Source: JAAUTG01 sp964458705 (GTDB lineage Bacteria; Bacteroidota; Bacteroidia; Chitinophagales; Saprospiraceae). From it: a DNA stretch of 64,000 nucleotides. Where the stretch lies: the NCBI GenBank assembly GCA_964458705.1, contig CAYWKD010000005.1, forward strand, positions 43,236-107,235. Direction: 5' to 3'. Numbering within the stretch: the stretch's first letter is position 1; each line of letters starts with the position of its first letter. The translations under genes and the position numbers were made by a program. This document shows positions 35,435 to 44,743 of this stretch, in pieces. The notes beneath the pieces were generated by a model. That model was not told the DNA's origin, searched no databases, and saw nothing but the letters and a program-made list of their open reading frames with translations.

Positions 35435-35740
35435 CTAACGTCCGCTAAACTGCTGATTATCAATTGTTATTTTTCTAATTCAAATATACCTTTTCTTCAT
35501 TAGTATATCAAATTCCCCTAGTAAACATTAGCAAGGAAAATTAATTTGCCGTGGAAAAATTGATATTTTTTGTCATCAATTTTGGTGCGTTTGAATCTGG
35601 GGAATTGCCAACAAAGGTTGGCGGCTTTGCGAAGGCGAGGTATTCTAGCACTGAATTTCATTAGAAACACAAAACTTTGATTTATCACTAAACTTTCTTG
35701 AAAGCACAAAACCCTCGCTTTTGCAAAACCGCTGTTATGG
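35435..35740 (-). repeat. Structured non-coding element with nested inverted repeats
   Basis: The element follows the nuclease-like gene by about 20 bases. Inverted repeats seen: AATTCCCC/GGGGAATT (35511-35518 with 35599-35606) enclosing a 9-pair stem (35556-35564 with 35575-35583); a perfect GCCAAC-AAAG-GTTGGC hairpin (35607-35622); and a 20-base pair of arms (35621-35640 with 35713-35732, 17 of 20 matching) enclosing a 72-base loop. That loop contains four copies of a CACWRAAYTT-like unit about 18-19 bases apart (35649, 35668, 35686, 35705). The outer edges read TAACAGCGG (complement, near 35737) and CTAACGTCCGC (35435-35445). Layout and edges recall integron attC sites or MITEs. Identity as either is inference. 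Confidence 0.6.
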
Positions 35741-35755
35741 CTAGTATTCCTTTCT

Positions 35756-36727
35756 TTAGAATACATTGTCAAGTGATTTTGCATTTAAAATTCTTTCTTT
35801 TGACGAATATCTCGGATTTTGTGGGGCTTTTCCTTTACTTGTTCCTAATGGCACTTTCTTTATTTTCTCCGCTGGTTCAGTAAAATGAAGAATATATTTA
35901 TTTGTGTCTTTCCATTGCTCAATTGACTTAATTTCTGCCATATGTGTTATCGCTGAAATTGGTGCGACTTGATAAGCTGCAATGTATTTTATCTTGGGAA
36001 TCATAGAGGAATTAAGTCGGATTGCATACCAACAATTTTCATCTATAAATGCTTCTTTAAATCCGTCTTCTCTTGCAGGTATTACGATAGTGTCTATGTC
36101 CGAAATGTCAACCTTTTCGGTGTCTTCTGTTACTTCGTTTAAGAACGAGTCAAATTCATAAAGAATTTTTCCACTTTCGGATTTATACCTTTTAAGTGTC
36201 GTAACTTCTACTGGGAACTTAAAGCGACTTATTAAAACTGTTTCTAATTCTTCACCAAGTTCGTCAATTATCAGTAAAGCGTTGAATGAGTCTTTTTTAT
36301 GAATTATTGATTCTAGTAAATAGTCCACATTTTCATAACCATTCTTTTTTGCGAAAGTCTCACACTTTTTCCACTCGTCAGGTCTTTTTTGAAGCATCTG
36401 TTTAATGATGTTCTTAACCTTCACTTTGGATGTCTCAAACGATAATGAAAATTCAAGTATTTGAACTGCTATATGCTTTAGGTGTTGATGACTTGCTAAG
36501 TCATTTTCAACCACAAATATTTTAGGATCTTGCTTATTTGTTAAGTCAATTAAATATCCATCAGGTAAATTGTTGGTTCCTCCTTTTTGTCCGATTTTTT
36601 TCTTGTCGTCAAGATATATTCGAGTTGAACCAAACAAAGCCTCTTTTACTTCATTTACTGCATCTTCTAGTTCCGATTCTTTGTCATACGGAATTTCAAT
36701 GTATTTCTCTTCTTTATTCCAAAGCAT
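35756..36727 (-). CDS. Restriction-endonuclease-like (PD-(D/E)XK) protein of unknown role
   Basis: A 323-residue cytoplasmic protein. The N-terminal ~95 residues have the pattern of a PD-(D/E)XK nuclease core: a leading acidic helix (KESELEDAVNEVKEALFG), NNLPDGYLID with Asp56, then IFVVENDLASH with Glu74 and Asp76, followed by HLKHIAVQILEF. The C-terminal ~200 residues are unrecognised. The third catalytic position is Asp rather than Lys, so activity is not certain. The gene is isolated: an IS1182-type remnant lies upstream, a structured repeat immediately downstream, and neighbours outside are unrelated housekeeping genes. That context suggests an acquired cassette, perhaps with a defence role; this is inference. 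Confidence 0.6.
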   Translation of the reverse strand: MLWNKEEKYIEIPYDKESELEDAVNEVKEALFGSTRIYLDDKKKIGQKGGTNNLPDGYLIDLTNKQDPKIFVVENDLASHQHLKHIAVQILEFSLSFETSKVKVKNIIKQMLQKRPDEWKKCETFAKKNGYENVDYLLESIIHKKDSFNALLIIDELGEELETVLISRFKFPVEVTTLKRYKSESGKILYEFDSFLNEVTEDTEKVDISDIDTIVIPAREDGFKEAFIDENCWYAIRLNSSMIPKIKYIAAYQVAPISAITHMAEIKSIEQWKDTNKYILHFTEPAEKIKKVPLGTSKGKAPQNPRYSSKERILNAKSLDNVF

Positions 36728-36873
36728 AGTCGTTTTTTATATTAGCCTACAACGAGAGTCTGCGCACCAACCCTGAATATTTATAAATATAGCACTTAGC
36801 GTGCAAATAGAAAGCTTCTAGTGGGATAATTTTTTTTGTTTTGAGATTATTTAGAAAAAGAAACTCATAAAAA
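36728..36873. other. Upstream region of the nuclease-like gene
   Basis: AT-rich sequence with the minus-strand motif GTGCGCAGACTCTCGTTGTAG (20 bases of it at about 36742-36763), a small GCAC/GTGC hairpin near 36795-36810 and an A/T palindrome near 36777-36793. The GTTGTAGGC-like edge about 20 bases before the gene start may mark the upstream boundary of an inserted cassette. No ORF is visible. Confidence 0.3.
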
Positions 36874-36904
36874 AAAGAGGCTAAAAGAGGCTTTAATGAA
36901 GCCT
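36874..36904 (-). terminator. Probable pyc terminator
   Basis: On the minus strand, AGGCTT-CATTA-AAGCCT (36888-36904) forms a 6-pair hairpin followed, after a short CTTTTAGCCTC spacer, by a run of eight T residues (36869-36876). It lies about 160 bases beyond the pyc stop and overlaps the stop codon of the transposase remnant. Confidence 0.55.
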
Positions 36905-37063
36905 AAATCTTTGAAAGTTAACAATATTGCGATGCAGCACTACACTTTTAGCATCAGGATCGGTCAGGCTAATTTGGCTTTCGCCAGACTCATTGAGTTG
37001 CTTTTCTATTTGTCTGTAATTGGCTTTTTGGGTGTTTTGATAGGTGATTTTACGAGCTGACGA
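36893..37063 (-). pseudogene. IS1182-type transposase remnant
   Basis: Directly after the pyc stop codon, in the same frame, 56 codons lead to a TAA at 36893-36895 with no start codon. The translated KQLNESGESQISLTDPDAK segment is a signature of IS1182-family transposases, which normally continue with a GYN(V/I)Q motif. Here the match breaks after about HRNIVN and a stop follows nine codons later. Only a central fragment of a ~500-residue transposase survives and no terminal inverted repeats were found next to it. The family match is from memory of the motif. Confidence 0.65.
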
Positions 37064-40000
37064 CTACATCAATTCAATAATTAAGTCATTTTGTTCTACC
37101 AATGTTTTTTCTGATAGATGAATTTTCTTAATCTCGCCTGCTACTGGTGCAGTGATGGTGCTTTCCATCTTCATGGCTTCAATAATGAATAGTGGAGCAT
37201 TAACTTTCACTTGATCGCCTACTTTTACCAATATTTTTGATAAGTTCCCCTGCAACGGTGCGCCAATTTCCTGTGTTCCACTTGCTTTTTGATGAACGGA
37301 TTTTTCAACTTTAGCGGAATTATCCTGCACCTCAATTGCTCTAGTTTGACCATTTAGCCTAAAAAATACTAGTCGCCTTCCTTGATCGTTGGCTTCCGTT
37401 TTATTTAGGAATTTGATGGTCACTGCTTTTCCTTTTTCTATTTCTACAATGATTTCTTCATTGGCTTCCATGCCATAGAAAAACGAAAGGGTTGGAATAG
37501 GGCTAACTGCACCATATTGTTCTCTGAATACATGGTAGTCTCTAAATACTTTTGGATATAGCTGGTAAGAGATAAAGTCTTTGATATCGTAATGATCGCC
37601 AAATTCTTCATAAAACGATTTTAGCTCATTTTCAAAGTCAACGGGAGCAAGATGAGCGTTGGGGCGTTCCGTGTAAGGTGTTTCATTTTGGAGCACAATT
37701 TTCTGAATCTTAGGTGGAAAACCACCGCTCATCTGACCAAGATCGCCTCTCATCAATGCTTTGACACTATCCGGGAAGGCTAGGTTACTTCCTCGCTCTA
37801 AGATGTCTTCTTTAGTTAAATCATTTGCTGTCATAAACATTGCCATATCTCCTACTACTTTAGACGAAGGCGTTACTTTGACTAGATTTCCGAAGAGTTC
37901 GTTAGCAATTTTGTAGTTCTTTTTGATGGTTTCAAATTGATCCTCTAGCCCTAGCCCTCTTGCTTGTGGACGCAGGTTGGAGTACTGTCCACCTGGAATT
38001 TCTGTTTCATAAATATCTGCCGAACCTGCTCGAAGCTCTGATTCAAATGGATAATAATAATCCCTTACGGCTTCCCAGTAGTTGGAAAACTGATTAAGCG
38101 AGCCTAAATCAATTGGGAAAGCTCTTGGATGACCTTCCAACATAGCAACTAAGGAATTAAAGTTTGGCTGACTCGTCAAGCCCGACATGGAGGCAATAGC
38201 CACATCAATCACATCTACGCCCGCATCTACTGCTTTTAGATAGGTTGCAGATTGTATAGAAGAAGTATCGTGTGTGTGTAAATGTATCGGCAGATTCACG
38301 GCTTGCTTTAGAGCGCGAATCAATAGTTCGGCAGCTCTAGGTTTGAGTAATCCTGCCATGTCTTTTATGGCAATAATATGTGCACCCAAATCCTCTAGCT
38401 CTTTCGCCATGCTGACGTAATAGTCTAGTGTGTATTTTTGCTCATTTGGATTGGATAAGTCGCCAGTGTAGCAAATACAGGCTTCGGCTATGCTATTGGT
38501 TTTTTCTCGAATCGTCTGAATACTGACTTTCATGGATTCTACCCAATTTAGACTATCGAATACTCTGAAAATATCAATACCCGTTTCTGCGGCTTCTTCA
38601 ATGAATTTAACCACCAAATTATCTGGATAAGCCTTATAGCCCACTGCATTAGAGCCACGTAGTAACATTTGAAGACAAATATTAGGAATCGCCTCGCGGA
38701 GTATTTGTAGTCTTTTCCATGGGCTTTCTTTCAAAAATCGGTGTGCAACATCAAAGGTGGCACCTCCCCATACTTCTAAGCTAAATAGTCCTTGCGAATG
38801 ATGATGTGCATAACTTTCTGCTACCTTTTTCAAGTCGTAAGTTCGCATTCGAGTAGCGAGTAAACTTTGATGAGCATCTCTGAAAGTCGTATCGGTGTAG
38901 TAAATGGCATTTTGTTCTTTCAGCCAACTGGAAAAACCTTCTGGCCCGAGCTTTTGCAATAGCTGCCGAGTGCCTTCCCGAGGTGTTGTGTTCGGATGAA
39001 ACTTAGGTACAATGGGCTGTCTAAACACCTTGTCTTTATCTACTTTCTTAATATCGGGATGTCCATTGACAATGACTTCTGCTAAATAGCGCAGTAGTTT
39101 AGTGCCACGATCTCTGCGTCTTGGCAGATCAAATAGTTGAGGGTTATTTTTGATGAAATTAACGGTTGCTTTTCCCTCTAAGAAAGTCTCATTTTGTAAT
39201 AAATTGAGCAAGAAATCAATATTGGTTTTTACGCCCCTCACCCTGAACTCTCTCAGGGCGCGATGTAGGCGTTGCGATGCCCCTTTCATGGTGCGCCCCC
39301 AGCCCGATACTTTCACTAAGAGGCTATCAAAGAAAGGTGAAATTTGTGCTCCGGCATAAGCATTACCAGCATCTAAGCGAATGCCCATGCCACTCGCAGA
39401 GCGATAGGCAATCAAAGTGCCATAGTCGGGCTTAAAATCATTTGCGGGGTCTTCCGTTGTTACACGACATTGGATGGCGACTCCTTCAATTTTTATGTCC
39501 TGTTGTGATTGGATATGGATGGACTTGTGGGATAAAGCATACCCCATTGCAATCAGAATTTGTGAGCGTACTATGTCAACACCTGTGATTTCTTCTGTAA
39601 TAGTATGCTCTACTTGAACTCTAGGATTGACTTCTATGAAATAGATGCTTTCGTCTTCATCTACCAAAAATTCTACTGTTCCCGCATTGCTGTACCCGAC
39701 TTCATGAGCGATGCGAAGGGCGTAATTGTAAAGTTTATCCTTAGTAAATGCTGTTATAGAAAGGCAAGGCGCTACCTCTACAACTTTCTGAAAACGCCGC
39801 TGCACCGAGCAGTCTCGCTCAAACAAATGAACAATGTTACCATAATTGTCGCCTAAAATTTGAATTTCTATGTGCTTGGGATTCTGGATGTACTTTTCCA
39901 AGAAAACAGTGTCATTTCCAAAGGCTGTTTTAGCCTCGCCCTTGGCTTCCTCAAATTCAACTTCTAGCTGTGATTCATCCCAGACGACTCGCATTCCTCG

Positions 40001-40516
40001 ACCGCCACCACCAGCAGCAGCCTTCACCATTATTGGATAGCCAATCCTATTAGCCTCCTCTTTTGCTATTGCTAAGGTGCTGAGTTCTTGTTTGCTATCT
40101 TCTATTAATGGTACATTGACTTTTCGAGCTAGCTTCTTAGCGGCTATCTTATCGCCTAGTTGATCCATTACTGCTGTCTTCGGACCCACGAAGATGATGC
40201 CTTCTTCTCGGCATCTTCTAGCAAAATTTACATTTTCGGAAAGGAAACCATAACCGGGGTGTATGATTTCCACATCGTTTTTCTTAGCTGTTTTTATAAT
40301 TTCTTCTATATCCAAATAGGGCTTGAGTGGGTCATCATCTTCTCCGATTTGATAGCTCTCATCAGCCTTGTAGCGATGCAAAGAGTATCTATCCTCGTAG
40401 GTGTAGATCGCTACTGTTCTCAGTTTCAGTTCTGATGCTGCCCTCAAGATGCGAATGGCAATTTCCCCTCTATTGGCAACTAATAATTTTTCGTATCTAT
40501 GTTTTTCTGCTTGCAT
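37064..40516 (-). CDS. pyc: Pyruvate carboxylase
   Basis: From the ATG at 40514-40516 the enzyme is 1150 residues, the normal size; the frame extends 35 codons further upstream but that extension has no family character, and the protein proper starts MQAEKHRYEKLLVANRGEIA. Order: biotin carboxylase domain with the glycine-rich MVKAAAGGGGRGMR loop and EVNPRVQVEHT; carboxyltransferase domain beginning TTFRDAHQSLLATRMRT; C-terminal biotinyl domain with Lys1116 in EAMKMES. It makes oxaloacetate from pyruvate and bicarbonate for TCA replenishment and gluconeogenesis. Single polypeptide, all domains intact. An IS remnant abuts its stop codon. Confidence 0.96.
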   Translation of the reverse strand: MQAEKHRYEKLLVANRGEIAIRILRAASELKLRTVAIYTYEDRYSLHRYKADESYQIGEDDDPLKPYLDIEEIIKTAKKNDVEIIHPGYGFLSENVNFARRCREEGIIFVGPKTAVMDQLGDKIAAKKLARKVNVPLIEDSKQELSTLAIAKEEANRIGYPIMVKAAAGGGGRGMRVVWDESQLEVEFEEAKGEAKTAFGNDTVFLEKYIQNPKHIEIQILGDNYGNIVHLFERDCSVQRRFQKVVEVAPCLSITAFTKDKLYNYALRIAHEVGYSNAGTVEFLVDEDESIYFIEVNPRVQVEHTITEEITGVDIVRSQILIAMGYALSHKSIHIQSQQDIKIEGVAIQCRVTTEDPANDFKPDYGTLIAYRSASGMGIRLDAGNAYAGAQISPFFDSLLVKVSGWGRTMKGASQRLHRALREFRVRGVKTNIDFLLNLLQNETFLEGKATVNFIKNNPQLFDLPRRRDRGTKLLRYLAEVIVNGHPDIKKVDKDKVFRQPIVPKFHPNTTPREGTRQLLQKLGPEGFSSWLKEQNAIYYTDTTFRDAHQSLLATRMRTYDLKKVAESYAHHHSQGLFSLEVWGGATFDVAHRFLKESPWKRLQILREAIPNICLQMLLRGSNAVGYKAYPDNLVVKFIEEAAETGIDIFRVFDSLNWVESMKVSIQTIREKTNSIAEACICYTGDLSNPNEQKYTLDYYVSMAKELEDLGAHIIAIKDMAGLLKPRAAELLIRALKQAVNLPIHLHTHDTSSIQSATYLKAVDAGVDVIDVAIASMSGLTSQPNFNSLVAMLEGHPRAFPIDLGSLNQFSNYWEAVRDYYYPFESELRAGSADIYETEIPGGQYSNLRPQARGLGLEDQFETIKKNYKIANELFGNLVKVTPSSKVVGDMAMFMTANDLTKEDILERGSNLAFPDSVKALMRGDLGQMSGGFPPKIQKIVLQNETPYTERPNAHLAPVDFENELKSFYEEFGDHYDIKDFISYQLYPKVFRDYHVFREQYGAVSPIPTLSFFYGMEANEEIIVEIEKGKAVTIKFLNKTEANDQGRRLVFFRLNGQTRAIEVQDNSAKVEKSVHQKASGTQEIGAPLQGNLSKILVKVGDQVKVNAPLFIIEAMKMESTITAPVAGEIKKIHLSEKTLVEQNDLIIELM

Positions 40517-40603
40517 AGCGGTATGAATCTTTTCAAATGAATAGTAAAAATAAGAATGATAGGGAATTTTGAATATGCTAGGCACAATAAATTTGTGGAG
40601 AAG

Positions 40604-40647
40604 CATAAAAAAAGCGAGCATCCAACACTTAATCGAATGCTCGCTTT
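40604..40647 (-). terminator. Rho-independent terminator of the M23 peptidase gene
   Basis: An 11-pair perfect stem (40611-40621 with 40637-40647) is followed on the minus strand by a run of seven T residues. It lies about 32 bases after the peptidase stop, separating it from pyc. Confidence 0.9.
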
Positions 40648-40678
40648 GCTTACAGCAACTCGTTTGATAGAACCTAAT

Positions 40679-41662
40679 CTAATCCAACGATTGATTTACA
40701 ACGGCGGCTGCATTGGCTAACTCTTGATATTCTTCGGGCGTTAAGCCATCCATACAATAATGAATAGGATTGACAGGCTTACCTTTAAAGTGCACTTCGT
40801 AATGCAAATGTGGAGCTGTTGAAGTACCAGTACTACCGACCTTTCCAATCACTTGTCCTTTTATTACTTCTTGTCCTGATTCGACTTCTATTTGGCTCAT
40901 GTGTGCATACAAGGTTTTGTAGCCATAGCCATGATCTATTGTTACGTTCCAGCCAAAACCAGTCCGTCTTTTTTCTACTCTTACAACTTTTCCGTCTCCT
41001 GTTGCTTGAATAGGAGTACCTTTTGGTGTGGTAAAGTCTAAACCGTAGTGCATCTTGCGGACTTTATGGATTGGATGCAAGCGATAGCCGAAGCCAGATA
41101 AGAAGGTGATTTTTCGCTTTAATTTATCTTCTCTAATTGGTTTTATAGATGGTATGGAAGCCAACATATCTTCTTTCTGCTGCGCTTTCATCATGATCGT
41201 ATCCAGAGAAGCTGACTGAATTGCCATTTGGCGTTTCAATTTATCTGCCTTTTCTAAAGTAGCAATTAATAATTCGCTGCTGTTAGAGAAGTTTTTCAAT
41301 GCTCCATATTTTTCATGACCTCCAATACCGCCATTCCAAACGCCTTCATCTATTGGATCCATTCCAAAAATCATACGGTGAGCCGTGGCATCTCGCTTTT
41401 GGATACCTTGTAATGAAGCTGACATTTTAGTAATGTCTTCCCCCATCTTGGCAATTTGGAAATTTAGTTGCTTGATCTCTGCCTCTAATTGTTCCTCTTT
41501 TGGAGAAGTATTGTATTTATCGTAGATAAATGAAAATAACAAACCTGTAACTAAAACCGCAGAAACTACACTAATCGCTTTGATTAGTTTTTGACTCAGT
41601 GGTTCTACAACTTTCTCGTAACGTAAGGTCTGAGTGTTGTAAATAAATTTTTCCTTAGCCAT
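40679..41662 (-). CDS. M23 family metallopeptidase
   Basis: A 327-residue protein with a short cytoplasmic N-terminus, one membrane segment (~28-47), a coiled-coil stretch (~52-90 and ~130-165) and a C-terminal LytM/M23 domain. Zinc motifs are complete: His205/Asp209 (MHYGLD) and His285/His287 (PHLHYE). Such proteins cleave or help regulate cleavage of peptidoglycan cross-links in the periplasm; with the coiled coil it resembles the envelope M23 proteins common in Bacteroidota. It is divergent from alaS. Confidence 0.9.
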   Translation of the reverse strand: MAKEKFIYNTQTLRYEKVVEPLSQKLIKAISVVSAVLVTGLLFSFIYDKYNTSPKEEQLEAEIKQLNFQIAKMGEDITKMSASLQGIQKRDATAHRMIFGMDPIDEGVWNGGIGGHEKYGALKNFSNSSELLIATLEKADKLKRQMAIQSASLDTIMMKAQQKEDMLASIPSIKPIREDKLKRKITFLSGFGYRLHPIHKVRKMHYGLDFTTPKGTPIQATGDGKVVRVEKRRTGFGWNVTIDHGYGYKTLYAHMSQIEVESGQEVIKGQVIGKVGSTGTSTAPHLHYEVHFKGKPVNPIHYCMDGLTPEEYQELANAAAVVNQSLD

Positions 41663-41985
41663 AAGTGTTTTAATTCGTCAACAATCATTATTACTTGGAT
41701 TTATCTAATTCTCAAATATTGAAAAGAACATGAATCAAGTATAACGTATCCAACTTTTATTCTAAATTTGCAGCACTTTTAGCTGCTTATTTAGCTATGT
41801 TCACTAAGATTTAAGGATAATTTTTAATGGCGATTGGTGTAAAGGTAAATGTCAGCGTTTAAAATCCAAATATATTTTAACATTTCTAGTGTTTTTTAAC
41901 AAGATTTTTAGATTTCTGAGTAGCTTATAACACTAACAAAACCAATTACTCAATGCTTTTCATCAGTTACAAAAAGAAAGATTGA
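41663..41985. other. 323-base divergent promoter region (M23 peptidase / alaS)
   Basis: AT-rich spacer without an ORF. A TAAATTTG box (41763-41770) on the plus strand fits TAnnTTTG and could serve alaS with a leader of about 210 bases, but no TTG is found at the usual -33 distance. No T-box or other structured leader was recognised. Confidence 0.35.
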
Positions 41986-44619
41986 ATGACTAAAACCATG
42001 ACTTCTAAGGAAATACGACAGCAGTTTTTAGATTTTTTTAAGTCGAAGCAGCACAAGATTGTCGCTTCTGCACCGATTGTAAATAAGGATGACCCCAGTT
42101 TAATGTTCACCAATGCGGGGATGAACCAATTCAAAGATTTCTTTTTGGGCAATAAAACCCCTGATAATCCAAGAATTGCAGATACGCAAAAGTGCCTTAG
42201 AGTCAGTGGAAAGCACAATGACTTAGAAGAGGTCGGCATTGATAGTTATCACCACACGATGTTTGAAATGTTGGGCAACTGGTCTATTGGTGATTATTTT
42301 AAGAAAGAAGCGATTGATTGGGCTTGGGAGTTACTGACAGAAGTGTATGGCTTGGAGAAAGACCGTTTGTATGTCTCTGTTTTTGAGGGTGACCAATCGG
42401 ACAATTTGCCTTTAGATTCAGAGGCAGTGGCGTATTGGAAGCAGTGGGTGGATGAGAATAGAATTTTGTATTATGATAGAAAGGATAACTTCTGGGAGAT
42501 GGGCGATACAGGACCTTGCGGACCTTGCTCAGAAATTCATGTCGATCTCAGAAGTGATGAAGATCGGGCAAAAGTGGATGGAAAAACCTTAGTAAACGCT
42601 GACCATCCGCAGGTGGTAGAAATTTGGAACTTGGTATTTATCCAGTTCAACAGAAAAGCGGATGGTAGCCTTGAAAATCTTCCAGCGAAACATATTGATA
42701 CAGGCATGGGCTTTGAACGCTTGACGATGGCGTTGCAAGGTAAAACTTCCAACTACGATACTGATATTTTTACACCTTTTATTGATTTTATCTCGAAGGC
42801 TTCGGGTAAAGAATACACGTTTAGTTATGCAACCGATGCTAAAGTGGATATTGCTATGCGCGTGGTGGCAGACCACATCCGAGCTGTTGCTTTCACGATC
42901 GCAGATGGCGAAATGCCAAGTAATACTGGAGCGGGTTATGTGATTCGTCGAATTCTGCGCCGTGCGGTTCGTTATTATTACTCTTTCTTGGAAATTACTG
43001 AGCCATTTTTGTACAAGATGATTCCGCTTTTGGCAAGTGAGTTTGAGCAAGTATTTCCAGCTCTAAAAGCACAAGAAGCCTTTGTAAAAAAAGTGATTTT
43101 AGAAGAAGAAAAATCCTTTTTACGCACGCTCCAAGATGGATTGAGTAGATTTGAAACAATTGAAGTAAAAGAGGGTGTAATTGATGGAGAAGCTGCTTTT
43201 GAACTTTATGATACCTTTGGCTTTCCAATTGACTTGACTCGATTGCTGGCTGCTGAGCGAGACTTGAAAGTAGATGAGGCAGGTTTTGAGAAGGCATTAA
43301 AAGCACAAAAAGATCGTTCTCGAAAAGATGCTAAAAAGGAAGTAGGCGACTGGACTGTTTTGATCAACGAGCCAACTGTTGAATTTGTGGGGTACGACGA
43401 TTTGGTGGTTGAAGGTGCACAAGTGGTGAAATACCGTACAGTGAAGGTAAAAAAAGGAGAACAGTATCAAATCGTGCTCAATAAGACACCATTTTATGCA
43501 GAGGGTGGGGGACAGGTTGGCGACACAGGGCTATTCTTCTTTGGCGATGAGCAAATTCCAGTGATTGATACGAAAAAAGAGAACGATCTTATTATTCATT
43601 TTGTCCAAAAATTACCTAAAAATATTAATGCAGTAGTTAAAGCAGAAGTGAATTTAGCAAAGCGAGAACTAACAGAAAACAACCACTCTGCTACCCATTT
43701 AATGCACGCTGCTCTGCGGCAAGTGCTGGGCGATCATGTGCAACAAAAAGGCTCATTGAATAATGAAAAATACTTGCGGTTTGATTTTTCACACTTTCAA
43801 AAAATGACGGAGGAAGAAATTGCTCAAGTAGAAAAAATAGTGAATCAAAAGATTCGCGAAAATGTAGCATTGGAGGAAGCTAGAAGCATTCCGATTGAAG
43901 AAGCAAGGCAAGCGGGAACAACCATGCTTTTTGGTGAAAAATACGGTGATTTTGTTCGTATGATTACTTTTGATTCTAGTTTCAGCCGAGAACTTTGTGG
44001 TGGATGCCATGTGGATGCAACGGGAGAAATCGGGTATTTTAAAATACTGAATGAAGGTGCAGTAGCGGCAGGGGTGCGACGCATTGAAGCGGTAACTGCC
44101 GAGGCTGCCGAGGCGTTTATCAATAAGGAGTTAGCAGCCTTATCAGAGGTACGTACCTTACTAAAAAATCCTAAAAGTGTTGCTAAAGGAGTGGAGTCCC
44201 TTCAAGAAGAAAATAAACAATTGCAAAAGCAGATTGAAGAGTTGCTGATGGCACAGGCAAGTTCATTGCAGGTTGCATTGAAAAAGCAATTTCAAGACAA
44301 GGACGGCATTCATTTCTTAGCGTCTAAAGTGGATTTAGCGGATTCCAAAGCCTTGAAAACACTATCTTATAACTTAGAGAAAGAAGTTGGAGATGCCGTT
44401 ATCATATTTGGAGCGATAATCAACGAGAAGCCTCAATTGATGGTTACGATTAGTGAAAATTTGACGAAAGAGAAAGGCTTGAATGCTGGTAATATTATAA
44501 GAGAGCTCGCTAAAAACATCAAAGGTGGTGGCGGTGGGCAAGCCTTTTTTGCTACTGCTGGCGGCAGTGACGCAAGTGGTTTGGATAAGGCAATTGCGCT
44601 GGCAGAGGAAATACTTTAA
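41986..44619 (+). CDS. alaS: Alanine--tRNA ligase
   Basis: An 877-residue class II synthetase that charges tRNA-Ala. The catalytic domain opens with EIRQQFLDFFKSKQHKIV and has SLMFTNAGMNQFKD and HTMFEMLGNWSIGDYFK; the editing domain carries NHSATHLMHAAL and CGGCHV zinc/editing motifs; the C-terminal glycine-rich C-Ala domain ends GGGGGQAFFATAGG. Length is standard. A second ATG at codon 6 (42001) is an alternative start. Followed by two hairpins before the convergent CHRD gene. Confidence 0.97.
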   Translation: MTKTMTSKEIRQQFLDFFKSKQHKIVASAPIVNKDDPSLMFTNAGMNQFKDFFLGNKTPDNPRIADTQKCLRVSGKHNDLEEVGIDSYHHTMFEMLGNWSIGDYFKKEAIDWAWELLTEVYGLEKDRLYVSVFEGDQSDNLPLDSEAVAYWKQWVDENRILYYDRKDNFWEMGDTGPCGPCSEIHVDLRSDEDRAKVDGKTLVNADHPQVVEIWNLVFIQFNRKADGSLENLPAKHIDTGMGFERLTMALQGKTSNYDTDIFTPFIDFISKASGKEYTFSYATDAKVDIAMRVVADHIRAVAFTIADGEMPSNTGAGYVIRRILRRAVRYYYSFLEITEPFLYKMIPLLASEFEQVFPALKAQEAFVKKVILEEEKSFLRTLQDGLSRFETIEVKEGVIDGEAAFELYDTFGFPIDLTRLLAAERDLKVDEAGFEKALKAQKDRSRKDAKKEVGDWTVLINEPTVEFVGYDDLVVEGAQVVKYRTVKVKKGEQYQIVLNKTPFYAEGGGQVGDTGLFFFGDEQIPVIDTKKENDLIIHFVQKLPKNINAVVKAEVNLAKRELTENNHSATHLMHAALRQVLGDHVQQKGSLNNEKYLRFDFSHFQKMTEEEIAQVEKIVNQKIRENVALEEARSIPIEEARQAGTTMLFGEKYGDFVRMITFDSSFSRELCGGCHVDATGEIGYFKILNEGAVAAGVRRIEAVTAEAAEAFINKELAALSEVRTLLKNPKSVAKGVESLQEENKQLQKQIEELLMAQASSLQVALKKQFQDKDGIHFLASKVDLADSKALKTLSYNLEKEVGDAVIIFGAIINEKPQLMVTISENLTKEKGLNAGNIIRELAKNIKGGGGGQAFFATAGGSDASGLDKAIALAEEIL

Positions 44620-44627
44620 ATTTAGAA

Positions 44628-44721
44628 GAGGCTGTCTCGAAAGTAGTTTTAGTTATCTGATGTGATTTTGATGCTTTATAATCAAATCTTCTAGTTACAT
44701 TTTCACTTTCGAGACGGCCTC
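44628..44721. repeat. 94-base palindromic element, MITE-like or terminator
   Basis: Two 17-base arms (44628-44644 and 44705-44721) form an inverted repeat with 16 of 17 matches, around a 60-base AT-rich centre. The arm begins GAGGCTGTCTCGAAAGT, which resembles terminal repeats of IS1182-like and related elements in Bacteroidota. A short T-run follows the right arm, so it may also terminate alaS. No target-site duplication was found. Confidence 0.5.
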
Positions 44722-44743
44722 ACTTTTTATCTGTCTCCTTTTG

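Noticed and set aside
35518..35784. 88-residue minus-strand ORF over the structured element
   Set aside because: It overlaps the inverted repeats and the end of the nuclease-like gene and has no protein-like character; the DNA structure explains the region better.
42589..43306. Two long minus-strand ORFs inside alaS
   Set aside because: Shadows of alaS, which has intact synthetase motifs throughout.
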